Source: Clostridiales bacterium (lineage in GTDB: Bacteria > Bacillota > Clostridia > DUOD01). From it: a stretch of DNA of 64,000 nt. The stretch lies in contig DUOD01000024.1 in the NCBI GenBank assembly GCA_012838995.1, positions 1 through 64,000 on the forward strand, written 5' to 3'. The notes beneath the pieces were generated by a model. The model was not told the DNA's origin. It ran no database searches and saw only the letters and a list, made by a program, of their open reading frames with translations. This document shows, piece after piece, positions 10,312 to 19,571 of this stretch. Position 1 is the first letter of the stretch. Each line of letters opens with the position of its first letter. Made by a program: the position numbers and the translations under genes.

Positions 10312-10335
10312 GTAAGATCAACGGGAGGTGTTTAT

Positions 10336-10785
10336 ATGTTTGGTTTGACCCCATATAACAACAGAAACAGTATTGCCGGAAAAAGACTCCGTGGTCTGTT
10401 TGACATGGAAAACTTCTTCGAAAGCTTCTTTAATGACGGATTCTTACCTGCTTTCCACCAAGACACCATGAAGGTTGACATCAAAGAAATGGAAGGGGAG
10501 TATGTGATAGAAGCCCAATTACCCGGTGTTAAAAAGGACCAAATAAATGTAGAACTTAACGATAATAGGCTCACCATATCGGTCAATAATAAAGAAGAAA
10601 CAAAGGAAGAAGCAGCTAATTATATAAGAAAGGAAATAAGATCCGGATATATGTCAAGAAGCTTTTTAGTGGAAAATATTAAAAACGAAGAAGTAACGGC
10701 CAAATTTGAAAACGGAGTTCTTTCAATAGTACTACCCAAGGACGATAAAGACGTAGAAAGAAACAGAAGAATAGATATAGCATAA
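10336..10785 (+). CDS. Hsp20/alpha-crystallin family small heat shock protein
   Basis: 149 aa; MKVDIKEMEGEYVIEAQLPGVKKDQINVELNDNRLTISV and FENGVLSIVLPK alpha-crystallin signatures. Confidence 0.95.
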   Translation: MFGLTPYNNRNSIAGKRLRGLFDMENFFESFFNDGFLPAFHQDTMKVDIKEMEGEYVIEAQLPGVKKDQINVELNDNRLTISVNNKEETKEEAANYIRKEIRSGYMSRSFLVENIKNEEVTAKFENGVLSIVLPKDDKDVERNRRIDIA

Positions 10786-10795
10786 TTCCTTCCAC

Positions 10796-10835
10796 AAAAT
10801 AACGGGTGTCTGTATACGGGCACCCGTTATTTTTG
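10796..10835 (+). terminator. Rho-independent terminator after the Hsp20 gene
   Basis: AAAATAACGGGTG tctgtatacggg CACCCGTTATTTTT. Confidence 0.85.
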
Positions 10836-10967
10836 GTTTGGGTTATATTGTTTATAAAAAGAGACTTTATTTATGCGTTGTGTAAACCCGCCTCCAATTT
10901 TTGATTTAAGTTCTAAACGGCGCTAAATGGACATATGTACTGAGAAAGTGTGGCAGGGGGGATTAAG

Positions 10968-11207
10968 TTATATTTTAAACAACACCCACCTGCCGGTAGA
11001 TATTTCATATTTTATTTCGTATACCAAAACCTCGTTATTTATGCACACAAAACATTTTCTTATATTGCCGGCGATCCTTTCGTCATACTGCTTTAGGATT
11101 CTATCCACGGGTACCGCCTTATTGTTTATCCTGAATCTGATGGGTTTCATGTCACCACTGCTATAAAACACCGCGATTACGTCTATGGGCTTATTAACTA
11201 CCTTCAT
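10968..11207 (-). CDS. Small conserved-type hypothetical protein (79 aa) downstream of the Y-family polymerase gene
   Basis: ORF MKVVNKPIDVIAVFYSSGDMKPIRFRINNKAVPVDRIL..., same strand and 15 nt downstream of dinB, RBS ggagggagctg. Confidence 0.65.
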   Translation of the reverse strand: MKVVNKPIDVIAVFYSSGDMKPIRFRINNKAVPVDRILKQYDERIAGNIRKCFVCINNEVLVYEIKYEISTGRWVLFKI

Positions 11208-11222
11208 TTTCAGCTCCCTCCA

Positions 11223-12476
11223 TTAAAGTATGTTGCCCATGACAGCATAGTCTTCGGTCCCTACTCCTCCCGCCATGGGAGACATGCCCGAGTATAGATA
11301 TGTGGCCCTGAAAATTGAATGGCCGCCGTACTTTTTCCTTATATTATCCACCGCCCTGTCCAGAGATGATAGCATTGCTCCTTTTTTTACATTATCGAAA
11401 AGAGTATATTGGGTAAATTCCCGGGGGTACAGGTGGGAGACGTGGATGCCCAAGTGGCAGATGGGCTCTCCGTTCCATGCTTCGTCGAATAATTGTGTTG
11501 CTATTTCGTAAAGCTCATTGGTGTTGTCGGTGGGAGCGGCCAGCTTACGCTGGTGGGAGTAACGTAAAAATTCATGGGTTTTGATGCTTACTGATACAAC
11601 ACCACACTTATACCCTTCATTTCTCAGCCTGGCGGCTACTGTTTCCGCCAGGGACAATAGTACCTTGTGGGCATCCTTTTTATTATCCACGTCGAATTTA
11701 ATGGTGGTGGAATTTCCCATACCCTTCATTTGAATATTATCGTTGGGCAGTACGGGGCTGTTTTCTATACCGTTGGCGTAGTCGTGTATCAGCAGGCCGT
11801 GGCTCTTTAATTTCCAGCCCAACAGTTCTCTGTTATAATTGGCTAAATCCCCTATGGTGAAGATGCCCAATTCGTTGAGCTTGGCCTTGGTTGCCCTACC
11901 CACCATAAAAAGCCTTTCCACCGGCAGGGGCCATAACTTCGACGGGATTTCTTGAGGAAAGAGGGTATGGACCCTGTCGGGTTTGGTGAAATCCGAGGCC
12001 ATTTTAGCCAGCAGTTTGTTGGTGCTTATGCCTATATTAACCGTAAAACCGAGCTCTTCCCGTATCCTGTTCTTTATCAGCGTGGCACCTTTAAGGCAGG
12101 GGCCGAAGTGCTCTTCCATACCGGTATAGTCTAAAAAGGCCTCGTCTATGGAAAAGGACTGGACCAGGGGTGAGTATTCCCTTAGGATGTCCATAAGGGC
12201 CTTGTGGCATTTCATATAAAGGGGATAATTGGGCGGCACTATCACAAGGCCTGGACATTTTTCCTTTGCCTTGGCCAGGGGTTCACCGGTTTTTATGCCG
12301 TAGTTCTTGCAGGGTATGGATTTGGCCAGTACCACGCCCCGCCTATCGGCCTGACTGCCGCCCACGACGGCAGGTATCTTCCTTAAATCCAATTTGTGTC
12401 CCACCGAAAGATTATATGCAGCCTGGAAGGACAAGAAGGCGGAGTTACAGTCTATATGAAAAATACACCTGCTCAC
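11223..12476 (-). CDS. dinB: Y-family DNA polymerase (DNA polymerase IV)
   Basis: 417 aa; FHIDCNSAFLSFQAAY, SIDEAFLDYTG, NIGISTNKLLAKMASDFTKPD motifs. Confidence 0.92.
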   Translation of the reverse strand: MSRCIFHIDCNSAFLSFQAAYNLSVGHKLDLRKIPAVVGGSQADRRGVVLAKSIPCKNYGIKTGEPLAKAKEKCPGLVIVPPNYPLYMKCHKALMDILREYSPLVQSFSIDEAFLDYTGMEEHFGPCLKGATLIKNRIREELGFTVNIGISTNKLLAKMASDFTKPDRVHTLFPQEIPSKLWPLPVERLFMVGRATKAKLNELGIFTIGDLANYNRELLGWKLKSHGLLIHDYANGIENSPVLPNDNIQMKGMGNSTTIKFDVDNKKDAHKVLLSLAETVAARLRNEGYKCGVVSVSIKTHEFLRYSHQRKLAAPTDNTNELYEIATQLFDEAWNGEPICHLGIHVSHLYPREFTQYTLFDNVKKGAMLSSLDRAVDNIRKKYGGHSIFRATYLYSGMSPMAGGVGTEDYAVMGNIL

Positions 12477-12628
12477 TTTAACATCACCCGATTTATATAC
12501 CGAATATATGTTCGTTTTTTATTATATCATTATTTTGTTAAAATGTGTAGTACTTTTTGGAGATGGGTGATAAATAAGGAAATATTGAAAGGTTTGATGG
12601 GCTGTGGCTGGGTGTTCTATGGAAAATC

Positions 12629-14128
12629 CTATGACAGCATTTCCTCTAAAACCTTTATTGCTTTTTTTCTGTATACCTTTGCCAGAGGCAGGTATATTAG
12701 AGTGCACAGAAACGGTAACAGCAAAGGGGATATGCCCAGGGAAAACAGATAGAACGACAATACGGGAAGAGCCAAAAGGAGCAAAATAACAACCAGTTCA
12801 TTGCCCTTGGCGGAATTATTGTACTTTTCCCCGGGTTGGTCGGACAATATGTTGTATATACTGCTCCAGGTTAAAAAGGAGGCTATACCGGGTATTGATA
12901 AAAAGGCCGATATAATGGCGTATTTATGGAAGCCGGGTATTACCATAATGAATATTATGAAGACCAGGCAGCATATGACTGTCCATATAAACACACCCCG
13001 CCCGTAACCCCCTGTAATATCCTTGGTCGATACCGGAATGAGTTGAAGATAATCGAAATTGTTAAGTTCATATAACAGGCTGTCGTGTATGGCATGGCTG
13101 GACAGCATAAAGTACAGTGCCAGCACAAAGAATATCGCCTGGAAGGGTAAAAAGGGAAACCTTGAAACCATGTATATTAATACCGCCAGGGGTATGAGGA
13201 ATTTATATATATAATAAGCTATGCTTCTTTTAAGCAATTGGGCTGTGTTTTTCCATACTATGCTTGATCCGCCCGGACGGTAGCCAGGCAGTGAAAATTT
13301 CAAAAAGGAAAATTTGCGGACCGGGGTTTTAAGAGTTGCCGCATTTCCAAGCCATGTATAAATTTTTGCTTTGGATTTTGATACGCTGTCCCTTTCCAGT
13401 TCCTGAAAGTTCAATTTATTGCTGAGCAACAACAGGGCGGTAAGGCTGACGGCGAAAATAAGACCGGATACTAAAAGCAAAAATTGTTGGGGTAAAGGGA
13501 TATGGCCCATATGGATACCGTAAAAACCGAGGCAATAGAGTAAAAAGGTCATTAATACTAATATGGATATAAATACATATTTAATAATTTTCTTTGTTTT
13601 ATACCCTGCGTTAAACACCAGCCAGGATATATTGACGCCTGCAGCAAAGGCCAATATAAAGGATAATATGGTCGACAAATAAGGCCATACGGGGCCCAGG
13701 GCCAGCGATGATACAAAGGGCCATGATATGAGGAATATGGCCGTCCCTATAGCCGTTATCTTAACATAGGCTATTAATAATTTGACAGTTATATAGTCTT
13801 TTGGCGAAACAGGAGTTATAAAAAGAAAGGGACCGTCCGCCGGGCTAAAGGTTAAGGGGCTTTCCCTCAAGCCTTTAAAAACATAAAACACCAATATGGA
13901 AGGTATTAAAGAAAAGCCGGAGGTGGTAATAAAGAAATATACCCTTTGGCTTATTTCCAAAAACCAACCGGGGGGATGTTGCAGCATGCCTAGGTATAGC
14001 AAACAGCATAAAACTGCGAAATATATTATTACATACCAATCCCCCAGATATTGTTTGCATTTTCTTTTGCATTTCTCCTTCCATCTTTTAAACCGCAGGT
14101 TGTTTATATACCTAATTCCCTTATTCAT
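12629..14128 (-). CDS. ABC-2 type exporter permease, multi-TM
   Basis: 499 aa with many hydrophobic segments; 2 nt downstream of an ABC ATPase gene. Confidence 0.75.
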   Translation of the reverse strand: MNKGIRYINNLRFKRWKEKCKRKCKQYLGDWYVIIYFAVLCCLLYLGMLQHPPGWFLEISQRVYFFITTSGFSLIPSILVFYVFKGLRESPLTFSPADGPFLFITPVSPKDYITVKLLIAYVKITAIGTAIFLISWPFVSSLALGPVWPYLSTILSFILAFAAGVNISWLVFNAGYKTKKIIKYVFISILVLMTFLLYCLGFYGIHMGHIPLPQQFLLLVSGLIFAVSLTALLLLSNKLNFQELERDSVSKSKAKIYTWLGNAATLKTPVRKFSFLKFSLPGYRPGGSSIVWKNTAQLLKRSIAYYIYKFLIPLAVLIYMVSRFPFLPFQAIFFVLALYFMLSSHAIHDSLLYELNNFDYLQLIPVSTKDITGGYGRGVFIWTVICCLVFIIFIMVIPGFHKYAIISAFLSIPGIASFLTWSSIYNILSDQPGEKYNNSAKGNELVVILLLLALPVLSFYLFSLGISPLLLPFLCTLIYLPLAKVYRKKAIKVLEEMLS

Positions 14129-14130
14129 GG

Positions 14131-14868
14131 CTAATTTATGTCCTCGGTCAGCTTAATAAAAATATCCTCGAGGGATGCATGGGGACCTAGGGCGGATGCT
14201 TCCCGCAATTGTTCAATGGTACCCATGGCTCTGATACTGCCTTTGTACAAGAGTATGTACTCATCGCAAAGTTTTTCCGCGGTGTCCAGTATGTGGGTGG
14301 CCATAAGTATTCCCTTATTTTTGCTTTTCAGATCCGTCAATATATCCTTAAACATTTTGGACGCCCTGGGGTCCAGGCCCATAAAGGGCTCGTCAACCAA
14401 AAATACCGATGCATCATGGATTAGACTGCAGGCTATCATCACCTTTTGTTTCATGCCCTTGGAAAAGTTGGTGGGTATATCATTTCGTTTATCCCACAAC
14501 TCGAACCGGCGCAGCAGGGATTCCCAACGTTGCTTGGCAATGTCCGGGGCTACTTCGTAGGCCATGGCGATAAATTTTAAATGTTCCAAAACCGTCAGAT
14601 CGTCATATAGGCTTGGCATTTCGGGGACATAACTCACCCTGGCCTTTGCCTTAGGATCATTATCCGTAAGGTCGTAGCTTTCCACGTGCACCCTTCCGGT
14701 GTCCGGCCGTATAAGGTTTAATATACACCGTAAGGTAGTGGTTTTACCGGAGCCGTTTGGGCCTATAAGTCCTACAAGCCGGCCTTGTTTTATGCTAAAG
14801 CTAATATTATATATCCCGTCTTGCTGGGAAAATTTTTTGGTAAGGTTTTTTACCCGCAGTATATCCAT
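14131..14868 (-). CDS. ABC transporter ATP-binding protein
   Basis: Walker A GPNGSGKTTT, signature-like NFSKGMKQKV, Walker B SVFLVDEPFMGLDP. Confidence 0.93.
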   Translation of the reverse strand: MDILRVKNLTKKFSQQDGIYNISFSIKQGRLVGLIGPNGSGKTTTLRCILNLIRPDTGRVHVESYDLTDNDPKAKARVSYVPEMPSLYDDLTVLEHLKFIAMAYEVAPDIAKQRWESLLRRFELWDKRNDIPTNFSKGMKQKVMIACSLIHDASVFLVDEPFMGLDPRASKMFKDILTDLKSKNKGILMATHILDTAEKLCDEYILLYKGSIRAMGTIEQLREASALGPHASLEDIFIKLTEDIN

Positions 14869-15020
14869 GGTTAATTTCCTTAATTATACAAAAACTTTTA
14901 ATTTAATTTTATAGTATATCCATATGTACATCAATAGATAAGATGCATTAAAAAGGTTTAAAGGTATTGCAATATGTAAAGGAATGTATTAGAATAGAGT
15001 TTAAATATTTTTACTTTTAA

Positions 15021-15305
15021 TAAAGGCTGTGAAGGGAAGAGTAGGTCTTTGGGGCATTATTTCCAGAGAGCCGGGGAAGCTGCAAACCGGTAATAATGAT
15101 AAAGACTGAAGGTCATCCCGGAGCCGTGGAGCTGAAAGGACCAGTAGGTTCCAACGGTGACACCCGTTATAGTGTAGGATATAACCAGGTTTTTGTCTGG
15201 CGTATCTAATGAGGTCGATTTTATATCGATAAACAAGGGTGGTACCACGGAGGTAGGAGTATCCTTCGTCCCTAGAGCGGTTGGGGATGGGGGATTTTAT
15301 TTTTC
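15021..15305 (+). promoter_or_regulatory. T-box riboswitch leader upstream of ilvB (probable Val specifier GUC at 15112-15114)
   Basis: Stem I elements GAAGAGTA, AGAGAG, GTCTTT/AAAGAC; T-box core AACAAGGGTGGTACCACGG; specifier-loop 3' side TGAAGGTCATCCC reads GAA-G-GTC-A. Confidence 0.93.
15261..15304 (+). terminator. T-box leader intrinsic terminator
   Basis: ATCCTTCGTCCCT agagcggt TGGGGATGGGGGAT (with G-U pairs), then TTTATTTTT. Confidence 0.8.
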
Positions 15306-15332
15306 CATAACACGTTCAAGGAGTGATAAGAG

Positions 15333-17018
15333 ATGAAACTGACAGGAGCCCAGGTGTTGATACAATGCTTGAAGGAACAAGGGGTGGACACCATTTTTGG
15401 TTTTCCGGGTGGTGCGGTCCTGCCTATTTACGATGCGTTGTTGGATTCGGATTTGACTCATATCCTGACTTCCCATGAACAGGGGGCCACCCACGGTGCC
15501 GACGGATATGCCCGGGCGACTGGTAGAGTAGGGGTGGTGTTTGCTACGTCCGGTCCCGGTGCGACCAATACCGTCACGGGCATAGCCACGGCCTATATGG
15601 ACTCGGTGCCCATGGTGGTTTTTACCGGCCAGGTATCCTTGGATCTGTTGGGCAAGGATTCCTTCCAGGAGGTAGATATAACCGGCATTACCATGCCCAT
15701 AACCAAGCATAACTTTATAGTAAAGGATGCCCAGGCGTTGCCGGATATCATAAGAAAGGCCTTTGATATTGCCCGAAGCGGCAGGCCCGGGCCTGTACTG
15801 GTGGACATTCCCAAGGATATTCAGACGGCCGTTATAGATTACCGGCCGCGGGTTATCGATACTTCCAACGGGAATAAAGGTGCCCATGGGGAATTTGGAA
15901 AGCAAGCCGAAAGATTAGAGAACGGTTTAAAGGCGGCGGTGGAAGTTATCAGGGCCAGTGAAAGGCCGGTAGTTTTCACCGGTGGAGGTGTAATAATAGC
16001 CAATGCTCATAGGGAGCTGACCGAGTTTGCACAAAAACTCAAAGCCCCCGTCGTTACTTCCTTAATGGGTTTGGGTGCCTTTCCGGCGGATCATCCCCAG
16101 TATTTGGGCCTGGTGGGCATGCATGGTTCTAGATATGCCAATTATACCGTTTCCAACTGCGACCTTATTGTAGCCGTGGGCGTTAGGTTCAGTGATAGGG
16201 TTATAGGTGATGTGTCCAAGTTTGCACCCTCCGCCAAGATAATCCATATTGACATAGACCCGGCGGAGCTGGGTAAAAACATTGAAACTCACATACCTTT
16301 AAACGGCGACGTTAAGGTTATATTATCAAGGCTTGTGGATATGATAGAAGAAAAAAGGTTGGACGACTGGAATAAAAGGGTAGAGGAATGGAAAAGGCAA
16401 TACCCGCTGAAATACACGGATGACGGTAGCTTAAAACCCCAATTTATACTTTCAAAATTGTATCAAATGGCCAGGGATAATTATATTATTACCACTGAAG
16501 TTGGACAGCATCAGATATGGGCGGCCCAGTATTTTAATTATTCACAGCCCAGGACCTTTATCTCGTCAGGAGGTTTGGGCACCATGGGATATGGGCTGGG
16601 TGCGGCCATAGGCGCTCAGGTGGGTTGTCCCCATAAAAGGGTTATAAACATAGCCGGGGACGGGAGCTTTAGGATGAATGCCAATGAACTGGCCACCGTG
16701 GCCAGGTACAAGCTTCCCATCATAGAGATCATTATGAACAACAGCGCTTTGGGTATGGTAAGACAGTGGCAGCACCTGTTTTTTAACAAGCGTTTCTCAA
16801 ACACTACCCTGGGCGGGGATGTGGATTTTGTTAAGCTGGCCCAGGCCTATAACATAAAGGGTATGCGATTGGATGACAAGGCTAAGGTGGAAGAGGTGCT
16901 CAAGGAAGCCTTGGATTATGACGGACCTGTTTTGATTGAATGTATTATAGACCGGGATGAGAAAGTGTTTCCCATCGTACCTCCCGGTGCGCCCATAGCT
17001 GACATCATTGACGAGTAG
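15333..17018 (+). CDS. ilvB: Acetolactate synthase large subunit
   Basis: 561 aa; GFPGGAVLPIYDAL, ThDP motif GDGSFRMNANELATVARYKLPIIEIIMNN. Confidence 0.97.
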   Translation: MKLTGAQVLIQCLKEQGVDTIFGFPGGAVLPIYDALLDSDLTHILTSHEQGATHGADGYARATGRVGVVFATSGPGATNTVTGIATAYMDSVPMVVFTGQVSLDLLGKDSFQEVDITGITMPITKHNFIVKDAQALPDIIRKAFDIARSGRPGPVLVDIPKDIQTAVIDYRPRVIDTSNGNKGAHGEFGKQAERLENGLKAAVEVIRASERPVVFTGGGVIIANAHRELTEFAQKLKAPVVTSLMGLGAFPADHPQYLGLVGMHGSRYANYTVSNCDLIVAVGVRFSDRVIGDVSKFAPSAKIIHIDIDPAELGKNIETHIPLNGDVKVILSRLVDMIEEKRLDDWNKRVEEWKRQYPLKYTDDGSLKPQFILSKLYQMARDNYIITTEVGQHQIWAAQYFNYSQPRTFISSGGLGTMGYGLGAAIGAQVGCPHKRVINIAGDGSFRMNANELATVARYKLPIIEIIMNNSALGMVRQWQHLFFNKRFSNTTLGGDVDFVKLAQAYNIKGMRLDDKAKVEEVLKEALDYDGPVLIECIIDRDEKVFPIVPPGAPIADIIDE

Positions 17019-17211
17019 ACAAACTCCCCGGCCCGCCGTATTTTTTCAAGGCAACGGCTTTATAGGGCCGGCGGAAAAATGGTACGGTTAAATACGGTGA
17101 AAAAGAAATGCATTATTGCAATTGATTTTTAATAGTGATATAATTTTAGTCTAGATATCCTTGCTCTGTTGTTTAAACAGGGCCGCTTAGACCAAAAGGA
17201 GGTGAGTATCA

Positions 17212-17499
17212 GTGAACAAATACGAAACCATATTTGTCATCAACCCGGAATTGGACGAAGAAGCCACCAAGGCGGTAGTTGAAAAATTCAAAAATCTTAT
17301 TGTTCAAGAGGGTGGACAGGTAGATAATATCGATGAATGGGGTAAAAGAAAATTGGCCTATAAGGTCAAAGACTTTAAAGAAGGCTATTATGTGCTGATG
17401 AATTTTGCGGCAGCACCTACAGTACCCCAGGAATTGGAAAGGGTATATAGAATAACCGGTGACATTATTAGGTATTTAATAGTCAAGCAAAAGGATTAA
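17212..17499 (+). CDS. rpsF: 30S ribosomal protein S6
   Basis: 95 aa MNKYETIFVINPELDEEATKAVVEKFKNLI; rpsF-ssb-rpsR order. Confidence 0.97.
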   Translation: MNKYETIFVINPELDEEATKAVVEKFKNLIVQEGGQVDNIDEWGKRKLAYKVKDFKEGYYVLMNFAAAPTVPQELERVYRITGDIIRYLIVKQKD

Positions 17500-17522
17500 T
17501 TGTTTAAAGGCTGGTGTTTTTA

Positions 17523-17957
17523 ATGTTAAATAGAGCAATTCTCATAGGGCGTTTGACCAGGGACCCTGAATTGAGATACTTGACCTCGGGTACAAGCGTG
17601 GCTACCTTTACCCTGGCGGTGGACAGAGGTTATACCAATCAACAGGGTGAAAGGGAGACCGACTTTCTGCCCATAGTGGCCTGGCGAAAGCTGGGAGAGA
17701 CCTGTGCCAATTATCTTACCAAGGGCAGGCTGGTAGCCGTATGCGGAAGGATACAAACCAGAAGCTACGAGGGTCAGGACGGGCAACGGCGTTATATCAC
17801 CGAAATAGTAGCCGACGAGGTTAGATTTTTAGACAGAGCAAGCACCAGCGGCAGTCCGGTAAAGGATGCGGTACCCGATGAAGATAACCGCACTTACGAT
17901 CAACAGGAAGACGATTTCTTTAGCGAAGCAGTAGAGGATGACGAACTCCCATTCTAA
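17523..17957 (+). CDS. ssb: Single-stranded DNA-binding protein
   Basis: [35 protein letters not shown]; acidic DDELPF C-terminal tip; start chosen at the internal ATG of the ORF. Confidence 0.97.
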   Translation: MLNRAILIGRLTRDPELRYLTSGTSVATFTLAVDRGYTNQQGERETDFLPIVAWRKLGETCANYLTKGRLVAVCGRIQTRSYEGQDGQRRYITEIVADEVRFLDRASTSGSPVKDAVPDEDNRTYDQQEDDFFSEAVEDDELPF

Positions 17958-17977
17958 GGCAAAGGAGGTAGTAATAC

Positions 17978-18220
17978 ATGGCGGAAGCCAAGAAGCGTCA
18001 AGGCTCTCGAAGGGCGAAAAAACGTGTCTGTAATTTTTGTATAGACAAGATTGAATGTATAGATTATAAAGATGTAAATAGACTTCGAAGGTATATTACC
18101 GAAAGGGGAAAAATATTGCCCAAAAGGATTTCCGGTAATTGTGCCAAACATCAAAGGCAGTTGACGACCGCAATTAAGCGAGCGAGAAACATAGCCTTAT
18201 TACCTTACACCGAAGAGTGA
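17978..18220 (+). CDS. rpsR: 30S ribosomal protein S18
   Basis: 80 aa with [60 protein letters not shown]. Confidence 0.97.
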   Translation: MAEAKKRQGSRRAKKRVCNFCIDKIECIDYKDVNRLRRYITERGKILPKRISGNCAKHQRQLTTAIKRARNIALLPYTEE

Positions 18221-18230
18221 TAGGGATAAA

Positions 18231-18256
18231 AAGCAGCCTAACGGGCTGTTTTTTTA
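18231..18256 (+). terminator. Intrinsic terminator after rpsR
   Basis: AGCAGCC taac GGGCTG TTTTTTT. Confidence 0.75.
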
Positions 18257-18291
18257 TAGAAGGACATACCTTGAAACTAAGGGGTGACGTT

Positions 18292-19155
18292 ATGGGTACA
18301 TTGGCTTTTTTAGGACCCAAAGGTACATTTACCCAACGGGCGGCATATTTATATATGGAGGAGTTTAGGGATGAAAGCTTCAGGGGGGTGGAATATCCGT
18401 CTATACCTGAACTGATATCAGCCGTGGACAGGGGCGAAGCCGAACAGGGCGTGGTGCCCATTGAAAATTCCCAGGAGGGTTCGATAAATGTAACCCTTGA
18501 TATGCTCACCCATCAAGTGGATTTATATATCCAATTTGAAATTATACTGCCCATCGTTCATAACCTTTTGGTATCCCATGGTACTACTATGAACGACATA
18601 ACCAAAATACTGTCCCATCCCCAGGCCATAGCCCAGTGCAGGTCCTTCCTGGAACGCAACCTTAAAGGAGTGGAAATCCATTATACATTAAGTACCGCGG
18701 AAGCCGCCAAAAGGGTGGTGGGGACATCGGACAGCGCGGCCATATCCACGGTGGAGGCGGCGCAAGCCTTTGGCCTGAGGGTGCTCAAAAAAAACATCCA
18801 CGACAACGGTTACAACAGCACACGGTTTGTAGTGCTGGGCAAAGAAATACCCCCACCTACCGGTAGGGATAAATCGTCCATTGTATTTATGGTGGACCAC
18901 CGACCCGGAAGTCTGTACAAGATCCTGGAAATTTTCGCCCGTTTTAATATTAACCTTACTAAGATAGAATCAAGGCCGGCTAAAACCATGCTGGGACAGT
19001 ATCTGTTCTATATAGACTTTGAGGGACATCGGCAGCAGGATATAATACGGCGCATATTGGAAACAATATCTAATAGTGCCATGTATTATAAATACTTGGG
19101 CAGCTATCCCTACAAAAGCTATGGCCATCGGGATATCTGCCCATCCCCGGTTTGA
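18292..19155 (+). CDS. pheA: Prephenate dehydratase
   Basis: MGTLAFLGPKGTFTQRAA, GVVPIENSQEGSI, ESRPAKTMLGQYLFYIDFEGH ACT domain; start at 18292, downstream of the rpsR terminator, not 18217. Confidence 0.95.
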   Translation: MGTLAFLGPKGTFTQRAAYLYMEEFRDESFRGVEYPSIPELISAVDRGEAEQGVVPIENSQEGSINVTLDMLTHQVDLYIQFEIILPIVHNLLVSHGTTMNDITKILSHPQAIAQCRSFLERNLKGVEIHYTLSTAEAAKRVVGTSDSAAISTVEAAQAFGLRVLKKNIHDNGYNSTRFVVLGKEIPPPTGRDKSSIVFMVDHRPGSLYKILEIFARFNINLTKIESRPAKTMLGQYLFYIDFEGHRQQDIIRRILETISNSAMYYKYLGSYPYKSYGHRDICPSPV

Positions 19156-19239
19156 CGTTTTATAATTTTAATAGCAGGAAAAATATTAATTTAAGAGAAT
19201 ATATAAGGTATATTATTATGGACGGGGTTTTGGAAAGCC

Positions 19240-19563
19240 ATGCAAAAGGCAAATGATATAGATATTGCCAAAAATATCAGGATAATAGAATGGTTAAAGA
19301 GTGAGCTGCTAATGGAGGCAGCTAGTTTATTCAAGGTGCTGGCCAAAGGCGGCAAGGTAAGCCAGGCTACCATTTCGGATATACTGGCCAGCATAATAAC
19401 GGTGTGCTATTTATTGGGAAAACGGCTGGGGATAAATTATGTTATAATAGACGAGAAAATACGGCGTAAAATCAGGCTGGGTATTCTGGAAGATCATGAA
19501 ATAGAAAAAACCTACGGTGATTTGAAGGCTTTAAAAAATCACTTTGATACCAACAGAAGCTAA
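19240..19563 (+). CDS. MazG-like family protein
   Basis: 107 aa; IRIIEWLKSELLMEAASLFKVLAKGGKVSQATISDILASIITVCYLLGKRLGI resembles the clostridial MazG-like family found in this neighbourhood. Confidence 0.7.
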   Translation: MQKANDIDIAKNIRIIEWLKSELLMEAASLFKVLAKGGKVSQATISDILASIITVCYLLGKRLGINYVIIDEKIRRKIRLGILEDHEIEKTYGDLKALKNHFDTNRS

Positions 19564-19571
19564 AATTTGAG

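Noticed and set aside
12602-12789. Plus-strand ORFs near 12396-12789
   Set aside because: Overlap the 3' end of the minus-strand ABC permease gene or intergenic sequence; no family resemblance.
15297-15905. 202-aa minus-strand ORF over the T-box end and ilvB
   Set aside because: Antisense to the well-supported T-box/ilvB unit.
18217-18291. N-terminal extension of pheA starting at 18217
   Set aside because: Would run through the rpsR terminator; canonical MGTLAFLGPKGTF start is at 18292.
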